From Ottelia alismoides (lineage: Eukaryota > Streptophyta > Magnoliopsida > Alismatales > Hydrocharitaceae), in the NCBI GenBank assembly GCA_037367405.1, contig JAZKJV010000151.1, forward strand, positions 248,001 to 312,000: DNA of 64,000 nucleotides, in the 5' to 3' direction. This document shows positions 54,122 through 62,300 of this stretch, one piece after another. Under the pieces are notes generated by a model. The model saw only the letters and a program-made list of their open reading frames with translations, was not told the origin of the DNA and made no database searches. The position numbers were made by a program, and so were the translations under genes. The stretch's first letter is position 1. Every line of letters starts with the position of its first letter.

Positions 54122-54266
54122 TGTTAGAGTAATACTCTGATGTGTTATTCCATAGAGCCCTCGGGTCTCTTATATAGGGAGAAAACCCTTGGGTAAATTA
54201 CAGAGTCTTACAATATATAAATAGAAAATACGAAACAGTAAAACGTAACATATATAAGTCCCTACA
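54122..54266 (-). repeat. 3' LTR of minus-strand copia
   Basis: 145 bp. On the minus strand TGTAGGGAC to CTCTAACA with CCTATATAAGAGACCC. The polypurine tract TTGAGGGGGAG precedes it (54267-54277). Confidence 0.88.
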
Positions 54267-54273
54267 CTCCCCC

Positions 54274-56277
54274 TCAAGATGGAGCATAGATATCTATCAT
54301 GCTCAGCTTGGAAGAACATCTCTGGAAAGGTCCTCTGAGCAGTGGCTTGGTGAATATGTCAGCAGTCTGATCCTCTGAACTGACATGAGAAGTGGAAATG
54401 AAGCCCTTCTGAATCATGTCTCTAGTATAATGACAATCCACCTCGATGTGCTTTGTTCTCTCATGAAAAGCTGGATTATTGGCAATAAACAATGCTGCCT
54501 GATTGTCACATTGGAAATTCATAGGCAAGGGGACATCTACAGTCAAATCTTCTAAGACTTCTCTAACCCACATCATTTCTGCAGTTGCTTGTGCCATGGC
54601 TCTGTACTCGGATTCCGCACTGGACCTCGCCACAACAGTCTGTTTCTTGCTTTTCCAAGAAACTAAAAAGCTTCCTATAAAGATAGCAAATCCAGAAGTA
54701 GATTTACGATCCCTTGGACATCCTGCATAATCTGCATCTGCACAAGCTGAAATAGACAGATCCGTATCTTTCCTAAATAGCAACCCTATGCCTGGGGAAG
54801 ACTTCAGATATCTCAATATCATATACAAGGCATCCATATGAACTTGCCTTGGCTGCTCCACAAATTGACTCACCCGGTTTACTGCAAAGACAATATCCGG
54901 TTGAGTTATAGTAATATATAAGAGCTTACCCACCATCTCTCTGTACCTTCTTTTGTCCACCTCCTCGGTATCATCGTCGTACAGCTTCATGCTTGGGTCC
55001 ATAGGTGTACTTGAAGGTCTGCATCCAGCCATTCCTGTTTCAACTAGCAAGTCCGTGACATATTCTCTTTGAGTCATCACCATTCCTTGTGCATTTCTTG
55101 CAAACTCTATCCCCAGAAAATATCGTATCGTGCCCAGATCCTTCGTAATGAACTGGTTTCCCAACAGGGACTTGGTTATCTCAATCCCCTGAGCATCATC
55201 TCCTGTGACCAAGATGTCATCAACATATATCATAACAACAACTGTACCTCTAGGGGTCTTCTGGATGAACAATGAATGGTCCGTATTTGATCTCCCGAAC
55301 CCATGTTGTTCAATTAGATGAGAAAGCTTCTGGAACCATGCTCGGGGACTCTGTTTGAGGCCATAGATAGCCTTATGAAGTCTGCACACCATCTGAGTCT
55401 CCCCCTCAGCAGCAAACCCTGGTGGCTGCTGCATGTAGACTTCCTCCTGCAGGTCTCCATACAAGAAAGCATTCTTGACGTCAAGCTGAAAAATGACCCA
55501 GTTACGTACCACAGCAACAGATAGGAGGATGCGAAGAGTGGAGTGTCTAGCGACTGGTGAAAAAGTATCCAAATAATTTATCCCATACGTCTGGGTAAAT
55601 CCCCTTGCCACAAGTCTTGCCTTGTATCTGTCGAGACATCCATCCGCATGATATTTCACCGTAAACACCCACTTGCAACTCACAGCGGAGGCACCTGGAG
55701 GAATGGGGACAAGAGACCAAGTCCCTTGAGACTGCAAGGCACGCATCTCCTCTTCCATGGCTAGACGCCAGGAATCAATCTTCATGGCATCTTGGTAGGT
55801 CCGTGGAATGTCAACAGACGAGACAGCAGCTGTAAACTTCTGGAAATCCCCATTGAGACGATGAAATGAGACTTGGGAGGCAAGAGGATATGAAGCACAT
55901 TGTCTCCACTGCTTCCTGTGAGCAATGGGCCAATCCAGATCATCCGTCACGGTGTCCACCGATTCATCCTCCTCCTGTAGTAAAGGCTCCTGCACTGGTG
56001 CATTATTTAACCCATCATTAGCGATAACATCAGAACATACCTGAGGCGTGTTGGATGGTTGACATGTAGCTTGAGCAGGGCCTGTCCGCCTTGTATAGAA
56101 CTTAGGAAATGGTACAATTGGAGGTGGTGGTGGTGGTGGTGGTGGAGTATAGGATGGACCCAGGCTTGGAGGTGGAGGCACATAGACACTAGAATCCGTG
56201 GATGTGGAGGAGACCAATCTGTCACCTGCAGGGGAGAAATACATGACGGGTTCGAAAAATGTAACATCAGCGCTCAC
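54274..56277 (-). CDS. Copia RT-RNase H, open over 667 codons
   Basis: Converts element RNA to DNA in the virus-like particle. N-terminal part: SADVTFFEPVMYFSP and a Pro-rich linker (residues 33-60). RT (about 170-420): [81 protein letters not shown] catalytic site (55216-55227). RNase H (about 515-645): CADADYAGCPRDRKSTSGF, VSWKSKKQTVVARSSAESEY, QCDNQAALFIANNPAFHE, TKHIEVDCHYTRDMIQKGF. C terminus LSMIDIYAPS, then the polypurine tract. The frame is uninterrupted and the catalytic residues visible are intact. It is the 3' half of a polyprotein whose upstream frame is broken, so the Met at 56277 is not a natural start. Confidence 0.92.
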   Translation of the reverse strand: MSADVTFFEPVMYFSPAGDRLVSSTSTDSSVYVPPPPSLGPSYTPPPPPPPPPIVPFPKFYTRRTGPAQATCQPSNTPQVCSDVIANDGLNNAPVQEPLLQEEDESVDTVTDDLDWPIAHRKQWRQCASYPLASQVSFHRLNGDFQKFTAAVSSVDIPRTYQDAMKIDSWRLAMEEEMRALQSQGTWSLVPIPPGASAVSCKWVFTVKYHADGCLDRYKARLVARGFTQTYGINYLDTFSPVARHSTLRILLSVAVVRNWVIFQLDVKNAFLYGDLQEEVYMQQPPGFAAEGETQMVCRLHKAIYGLKQSPRAWFQKLSHLIEQHGFGRSNTDHSLFIQKTPRGTVVVMIYVDDILVTGDDAQGIEITKSLLGNQFITKDLGTIRYFLGIEFARNAQGMVMTQREYVTDLLVETGMAGCRPSSTPMDPSMKLYDDDTEEVDKRRYREMVGKLLYITITQPDIVFAVNRVSQFVEQPRQVHMDALYMILRYLKSSPGIGLLFRKDTDLSISACADADYAGCPRDRKSTSGFAIFIGSFLVSWKSKKQTVVARSSAESEYRAMAQATAEMMWVREVLEDLTVDVPLPMNFQCDNQAALFIANNPAFHERTKHIEVDCHYTRDMIQKGFISTSHVSSEDQTADIFTKPLLRGPFQRCSSKLSMIDIYAPS

Positions 56278-57941
56278 ATAGTACTTGTCATGAACGGGGT
56301 CATAGCAACGATATCATTTCTGTGTCCTGGAGTAGCCCACAAAAACACACTTGATAGCCCTAGGAGATAGCTTATCAAGTCCTGGAGACAAGCGGTGGAC
56401 AAACGCAACAGTGCCAAAGACCCGAGGTGTAAGAGTAAACAAATCTTTGTCAGGAAAGAGAACAGATATAGGAGACTTTTCTCCAAGAACAGTTGTAGGC
56501 ATGCGGTTGACCAGATAGCATGTTGTAAGTACAGCATCCCCCCAAAAGGATAATGGGGCACAACTCTGAATAAGTAATGTGCGAGCAATATCAAGGAAAT
56601 GGCGATGTTTCCGTTCTGCAACCCCATTTTGTTGAGATGTGTATGCACATGTGGTTTGGTGGATAATGCCTTTAAAAGAAAGAAAACTAGCAAGAGAACG
56701 AGTGCAGAACTCCAATGCATTGTCAGTACGCACATACTTAACAGTAGACGAAAAACATTTTGAACTTCATTGATAAGATTTTGAATAACACTTCCTGCTT
56801 CGGATTTATTTTTAAGAAGAAAGGTCCAGGACACTCTAGAAAAATCATCGACCACGACTAAATAGAACCTGTGCCCCTGATGATATGGGACACGACTGGG
56901 ACCCCATATATCTATGTGAAATAACTCAAATGGGGAGCGACTGCTCCGACTCTGACGACTGGGGAAGTTGGACCGATGGTGCTTCCCTAACTGACAAGCT
57001 TCACAACGAAAGGATGAACTCGGAGAAATCTGAGGCAGGAGGTGACGCATTTTCTGTAGTGACAGGTGACCGAACCGAAGATGCCAGGTATACGGAGACA
57101 CGGAGCCCTGGGAATGTAGTGAGACGCCAGCATAAGAGTTCCGTACAAGACGATAGAGGCCATTGTGCTCAGAACCACAGCCAATCACCCTGCCCGTTAG
57201 TATGTCCTGAAAAATAACAGACGATGGGTCAAAAATAGCACGACAGTGCAAATCTCGTGTAATCTGACTAATGGATAAGAGATTCATAGAGAATTCTGGT
57301 GCATGTAAAACATTCTGTAAGTGCATAGAGGGCAGCAAATCCGTCTCCCCCTGACCGATGATAGGGGAATGAGTGCCATCAGCAATGAGTACAGAGCGAC
57401 CAGGCTGGACAGCTCTATAGGACTGCAGAACATCTTTCTCACGACAGAGATGATGGGTGGCTCCAGAATCAACAATCCATCCTGTGAGATCATGGTTATG
57501 ATATGAGACGGAAGGACTACCTGAGGCACAGGCTGAGGCAGATGTACTAGTTGATGTCGAGGCCGCAACATCAGACGCATCAGCACCCTCTGATGATGAC
57601 TGTGGCATGATATCACGAAGCCGTGCCACTAGCTCCTCGAACCTGTGATCGGGAGTAGATGCTGGTGGACCCTGAACATGACCAGCGACACGTGCAGAAG
57701 GAGGGAAGCCATGCTTGGAATAGCATGTATCCTCCGAATGACCAGTACGACGACAGAATGAGCACGTAGAGCGTATGCGACCTCTACGGCCACGTCCACC
57801 ACTTCCTCTGCCATAAAATGAGGAGGAACTACCTCGTCCTCTGGAGACAGCCATTGCCGAGGGAGGTGTAGACGTATTCTGCAACTCCAGCATGACATAT
57901 TTACTATCAAGCAGAATGGACGGCCTCTGCACTCTCTGTAC
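56278..57941 (-). pseudogene. Copia gag C-terminus, protease and integrase, frameshifted
   Basis: The frame to 56274 contains RGRGSSSSFYGRG, the zinc knuckle CSFCRRTGHSEDTC (about 57725-57770), protease active site VDSGATHH, VLHAPEFSMNLLSISQ, the pre-integrase zinc domain (HLRFGHLS...CEACQLGKHH), then integrase FELFHIDIWGPS and VVDDFSRVSWTFLLKNK. Near 56740 the frame shifts. The integrase continues in the ORF 56314-56733 with MRTDNALEFCTR, TSQQNGVAERKHRH and FWGDAVLTTCYLVNRMP. One frameshift is the main defect of this half. Confidence 0.88.
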
Positions 57942-58322
57942 ACATCTCTATGAGGGATGTTTGAGAAGATTTATAGCTTCATGCCTCTGACAGCCACTCC
58001 AGAGCAACAGAAGACCTACAAGAATGCCACTATGGTAGGTGTTTTTATCGTTGCTCTTGATCCAGAGTACGAGGCAGCACGTTCCCAGATCCTGGCAGAT
58101 TCTACTATTCCTCCTATGGAGGAGGCATTTCATAGGCTGAGTCGTGTCACTGTTCCCTCGTCTGCTATGAATCCAACAGCCTCAGCCATGGCAGCTAATC
58201 GAGGTCGAGGACATTATCATCAGTTTCGTGGTCGTGGACCTCGCGGTAAAGGAGGTCGCACTCGGCCGTCATGTACCTATTGCCATCGTTCTGGTCATAC
58301 TAAGGACACATGCTATTCTAAG
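57942..58322 (+). pseudogene. Plus-strand copia gag, second piece
   Basis: MFEKIYSFMPLTATPEQQKT, ALDPEYEAARSQILADSTI, an Arg/Gly-rich stretch and the zinc knuckle CTYCHRSGHTKDTC. Open from the junction to the LTR element inserted just after CYSK. The middle of the capsid domain is missing relative to the first piece. Confidence 0.85.
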
Positions 58323-58805
58323 TGATGCAGATTCATTTTTGGTGTCGACGGCGAAGATTGAAATAATTTGAACGGTGGATTTTGGTGGAGAAAATGGAGG
58401 GTTGAGAATAGAAAACACGCCTGTTGCGCGAGGTTGAAGGAGAAGGAATGTGTAGACCGCGCGAGGAGAGAGCGGGAGAAGGAGGAAGGTAGAGAATAAT
58501 TCTTAAATTTTCATTAACTTCAACTGACTAAAACCAATGAACCCTCATCCCTTTATATAAGAGGGAGGAGGTTACAAAAATAGCAACTAATTCAAATTGA
58601 CAACTAATTATCCTAAATTGACTCTAGCTAATTAACCGACTAACTACCTAATTTGAAATTTCAAATCCCTAACTAATTAATCTGAGATCACAGGCGATCC
58701 CGTTTATTTAATTAAAATTACGACAATTTAAATAAACGTAAATAAAATTGACAGCTAAAATTTAAATAAATATTCGGCCCTATATTTCGGGTCCACGCTG
58801 CATCA
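58323..58805 (-). repeat. 3' LTR
   Basis: 483 bp, TGATGCAGCGTGGACC to AATCTGCATCA on the minus strand, with a CTTATATAAAGGGATGAGG promoter box. Confidence 0.93.
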
Positions 58806-59091
58806 ACTCTCCTCCGCTTTTAAAAATTTGTCTCCCCGACGAATTGCTAGATCTTCGGGTTGTTGATGGTGAGTGGCTAGTTGGTCGAATCTCCCAATTT
58901 CGCTCCTTTTCCATGTTACGTTTGTAATTTTTTTGATTTGAGGGGTACGGCTGCAAATATTCTACCCCTTCACTTGAAAGGATTCCGTAGCATAATTTAT
59001 CCTCCAATGGGCCCTTTTGATAAATAATTTTGGGAGGAGGGGTCCCCTTATAAATCTTCCAAATTAAACCCTCGTCCCTTAATTTTAGGAT

Positions 59092-59778
59092 TCACTGACC
59101 AACGGCTGCCAAGAAAATCCTTGCTAGGGCTTTGTGCGTCCAAGATAAGAGGCGGCGATCATGCTTGGGATGGAGGGCCATGGCCGGCGGCGCCGTTGAG
59201 AGGTCGAACACCAAGGTGGCAGCGGTAGGGCTGGTCCAACAGCGGCAGCGACGGGTAGAGAGGTGGCGCGGGGACGGATAGCGATGGCGGTAGGGTGGGG
59301 AAAGGAAGGGGGAGGATAGGGCTCGGGAAGGGGTGAGGGCACGGGGCACGGTGAGAAGGGAGGGAGTCGGGGGAGAGGCAGGCGGGGCGCGGTGGCGAGG
59401 AGGGGGCGTAGGCGGGGATGGCGACGACGAGGGGAAGACGGGCGCACGGTGGTCTGCGCGTGGGAGAGGGTGCGGGACGATGTTGGGCGAAGTCGTGGCA
59501 GGTAGTAGGGGAGGGGGAGGCGAGTGGGTAGGCGTCGGGGAAGGGTGGCGAGTGCTGGGGCAAAGGAGGCGCGCCGGAACGGTGCAGGTGGTGGCTGGTT
59601 GGGGCGTTTCAGCGGGATTCGGGGAGGCCTGCGGCGGGGTAGGGGGTGTATCGCGAGGGGTTTGGGGATGGCGGAGGGGTTCGACGAGGCTAGGGGGCGT
59701 CGGAGGGGCTGGGGCTGCAGCGGGGGTTCGCGAGAAGACTGCGGATGGGGCGAAGATCGATTTCAGAGGGTTTTCCAA
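59092..59778 (-). CDS. Pro-rich reading frame in the element interior, doubtful
   Basis: 228-codon ORF, extremely Pro/Ser/Arg-rich (PPTPPSLVEPLRHPQ and many similar runs), overlapping the end of the upstream 186-codon ORF by about 90 bp in another frame. The plus strand of the same interval is equally open (59333-59827, Gly/Arg-rich), which points to composition rather than coding. It could be captured GC-rich host sequence or a frameshifted continuation of the upstream ORF. Confidence 0.3.
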   Translation of the reverse strand: MENPLKSIFAPSAVFSRTPAAAPAPPTPPSLVEPLRHPQTPRDTPPTPPQASPNPAETPQPATTCTVPARLLCPSTRHPSPTPTHSPPPPLLPATTSPNIVPHPLPRADHRAPVFPSSSPSPPTPPPRHRAPPASPPTPSLLTVPRALTPSRALSSPFLSPPYRHRYPSPRHLSTRRCRCWTSPTAATLVFDLSTAPPAMALHPKHDRRLLSWTHKALARIFLAAVGQ

Positions 59779-60250
59779 GTCTGAAATTACCTGGACAGCA
59801 AGCGTTTCGGCCTTTTTTTTCCTTTAAAATGACCTGGACAGCGATCGGTTCTTCGTTGACGGCCTCTTTTTCCTCGGGAATCGGTTGGACAGCAAGTAGG
59901 TTGTCATTTTTCTCATCTGAAACGTCCTGGACAGCAGCCGTTTCGTCGTTGTTTTCTTCCGAAATGGTTTGAACAGCGGATGGTTCGTCGTTGACGGCTA
60001 GGTTGTCGTCTTCAACTTCGGTGGCGGTGATGGGTGATGCTGATTTGGCGCGTAGGTACTCGAAGTCAGCCACAACCTCTCGAAACATGGAATGGAAGTT
60101 GGCTTGTAAGTCAAGTAGCATGCGCAACGTCTCTTTGTTGTGGGCGTCGTCGGCTCGCCGTTTTCGTTCGGACGAACGATAGTCCCTTGAAGCATGTCGG
60201 TGCGAACGTCTGGACGGATCGTCAGATCGTGAGGACGATCTGTAGGCCAT
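59690..60250 (-). CDS. 186-codon ORF of the non-autonomous LTR element, unknown function
   Basis: The ATG at 60250 lies only a few bases after the primer site, the normal place for a first retroelement ORF. N-terminal part is Ser/Arg/Asp-rich (MAYRSSSRSDDPSRRSHRHA), then an amphipathic stretch ETLRMLLDLQANFHSMFREV that could form a coiled coil. Then about five degenerate copies of an acidic unit with the core AVQxIxEE (SAVQTISEEN, AAVQDVSDEK, LAVQPIPEEK, IAVQVILKEK). No capsid, zinc knuckle or enzyme motif recognised. It may be a gag-like or accessory protein of the non-autonomous family. Confidence 0.55.
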   Translation of the reverse strand: MAYRSSSRSDDPSRRSHRHASRDYRSSERKRRADDAHNKETLRMLLDLQANFHSMFREVVADFEYLRAKSASPITATEVEDDNLAVNDEPSAVQTISEENNDETAAVQDVSDEKNDNLLAVQPIPEEKEAVNEEPIAVQVILKEKKGRNACCPGNFRLGKPSEIDLRPIRSLLANPRCSPSPSDAP

Positions 60251-60251
60251 G

Positions 60252-60262
60252 CGTTAATACCA
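60252..60262 (-). other. Primer binding site of the non-autonomous LTR element
   Basis: TGGTATTAACG on the minus strand, 2 bp from the 5' LTR; related to the iMet site (TGGTATCA...). Confidence 0.7.
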
Positions 60263-60264
60263 AA

Positions 60265-60742
60265 TGATGCAGATTGATTTTTGGCGTCGACGGCGAAGAT
60301 TGAAATAATTGAACGGTGGATTTTGGTGGAGAAAATGGAGGGTTGAGAAAAGAAAACACGTCTGTTGCGCGAGGTTGAAGGAGAAGGAATGCGTAGACTG
60401 CGCGAGGAGAGAGCGGGAGAAGGAGGAAGGTAGAGAATAATTCTCAAATTTTCATTAACTTCAACTGACTAAAACCAATGAACCCTCATCCCTTTATATA
60501 AGAGGGAGGAGGTTACAAAAATAGCAACTAATTCAAATTGACAACTAATTATCCTAAATTGACTCTATCTAATTAACCGACTAACTACCTAATTTGAAAT
60601 TCAAATCCCTAACTAATTAATCGAGATCACAGCGATCCCGTTTATTTAATTAAAATTACGACAATTTAAATGAACGTAAATAAAATTGACGGCTAAAATT
60701 TAAATAAATATTCGGCCTATATTTCGGGTCCACGCTGCATCA
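60265..60742 (-). repeat. 5' LTR
   Basis: 478 bp; partner of 58323-58805. Confidence 0.93.
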
Positions 60743-60993
60743 CTAAGCATGGATTTCCAGCTTCTGCACGAGTTGCTGAACAGATCGAGCCACCAGCTGT
60801 GTCATCTATGGATCAGCGCTTCGATGATCTTGTTGCCCGTCCAAGGGGCATCATCCCTCCATCTGGCCTCATCACATCAGCATCTACTTCTGAGAGTCAT
60901 GCCGACGTTGCCGCATTTGCATCTGCTTCCACCAGTACATCAGGTAGCACCTATGCATTCACTAGAAGTAGTGGATCCGATACTTTAGAGTAA
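60743..60993 (+). pseudogene. Plus-strand copia gag, third piece
   Basis: Continues in frame across the TSD with KHGFPASARVAEQIEPPAV and QRFDDLVARPRGIIPPSGL, ending at a TAA where Trp is found in the relative at 57470. Matches the gag-protease linker of the minus-strand copia. Confidence 0.82.
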
Positions 60994-60996
60994 ATT

Positions 60997-62300
60997 ATGG
61001 ACTCTAGTGCTACACATCATCTCTGTGGTGATCAAGGTCTACTCACAGGACATAGACAGGTCTCTCCAGGTCGTACAGTGGTTATTGCTAATGGAACACA
61101 TTCCCCAATCACTGGTCAGGGGGAGATTAGACTGACATCATCCATGCATCTCAAGAATGTGTTACACGCACCTGATTTTTCGATGAATTTATTGCCCATT
61201 AGCCAGCTTACAAAGTATTTACATTACCGAGCAATTTTTGATCCACCCTCTCTGGTTTTTCAGGATATTCTTACAGGCAAGGTGATTGGGCGTGGCTATG
61301 AGCAAGGCGACCTCTATCGCCTTAGTCGGACTCCTTATGCTGGAACCTCATCTCTTCCTGCTGGATCTGCCTCTCCATTATTGCGGCATCTGTACTTTAG
61401 ACACCTACCGCTTCAGAAGCTTCGTTATGTGTTACCTCATGTTTCACCTCACACGTCTATTCAATGTGAGGCTTGTCAGTTGGGAAAACATCACAGGTCT
61501 ACGTTTCCCGGTCGTCGGTGTCGGAGCAGTACCTCCAAGTTTGAGTTATTCCATGTCGATATCTGGGGTCCTAGTCGTGTTCCTGATCATCAGGAACACA
61601 GGTTTTATATTATTATTGTTGATGATTTCTCTCGTGTGTCATGGGTATTTCTGTTAAAGAATAAATTTGAAGCGGGAAATATTATAATCAATTTCATTAA
61701 TGAATTCCGTAACATTTTCTCGAAGTCAGTTAAAATTGTGAGAAGTGATAATGCTCTGGAACTTTGTACTCATACCTTATCAAATTATTTTTCATCTCAA
61801 GGGATTATCCACCAAACATCATGTGCCTATACTTCCCAACAGAATGGGGTTGCTGAAAGAAAACACTGTCACTTACTTGATATTACCAGGTCACTTCTCA
61901 TACAGAGTAATGCTCCTCATTCTTTCTGGGGGGATGCTGTTCTTACGGTGTGCTATCTTATAAATCGAATGTTGTCCTCTGTCTTAAGTGAGAAAATTCC
62001 CGTATCTCTTATTTTCCTGACAAAGAATTGTTCTCATTTACTCCTCGTGTGTTTGGTTCGGTCGCCTTCGTTCACCAGTTGTCTCCCAAGACTGACAAGC
62101 TCTGTCCTAGGGTTGTCAAGTGTGTATTTGCCGGGTATTCCAGAACGCAGAAGGGGTACAAGTGTTATGATCCATTGCGAAGGCGGTATCTAGTCAGTGC
62201 GGATGTTAACTTTTTCGAATCCGTCATGTACTTCTCATCTACAGGTGATCAGTTGATCCCTTCTAACACTACTACTGATGCTATATACATGCCACCACCA
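60997..62300 (+). pseudogene. Copia protease and integrase, nearly open
   Basis: ORF 60997-62193 (398 codons): MDSSATHHLC, where the protease DSGATHH site has Ser in place of Gly; VIANGTHSPITGQGEI; LKNVLHAPDFSMNLL; pre-integrase CEACQLGKHHRSTFP; integrase FELFHVDIWGPSRVPDHQ, VDDFSRVSWVFLLKNK, SDNALELCT and YTSQQNGVAERKH with the Asp and Glu catalytic positions. A frameshift near 62010 moves the frame to 62028-62372 (FSFTPRVFGSVAFVH, VFAGYSRTQKGYKCYDP, YLVSADVNFFESVMYF). Confidence 0.88.

Larger units (their letters stand above)
54122..57941 (-). mobile_element. Minus-strand Ty1/copia element, 5'-truncated
   Basis: 3' LTR 54122-54266, polypurine tract 54267-54274, then RT/RNase H, integrase, protease and the gag zinc knuckle up to 57941. 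No 5' LTR, primer site or gag N-terminus. At 57942 the plus-strand gag resumes. No TSD pairs the two borders. Confidence 0.88.
58323..60742 (-). mobile_element. Complete non-autonomous LTR retrotransposon, TSD CTAAG
   Basis: 2420 bp with near-identical LTRs (58323-58805 and 60265-60742), TG...CA ends and CTAAG on both sides (58318-58322, 60743-60747). The primer site reads TGGTATTAACG on the minus strand (60252-60262). A purine tract (GCGGAGGAGAGT, 58806-58817) precedes the 3' LTR. The 1.46-kb interior encodes no pol domain but has an ORF starting right after the primer site. By eye the LTRs differ at about 10 bases plus a few 1-bp indels, so the insertion is fairly young. Confidence 0.94.

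Noticed and set aside
56059..56370. Plus-strand ORF with a Trp run
   Set aside because: Antisense of the Pro-rich linker (GGT repeats) of the minus-strand copia.
59333..59827. Gly/Arg-rich plus-strand ORF of 164 codons
   Set aside because: Opposite strand of the GC-rich interior of the LTR element; compositional artefact.
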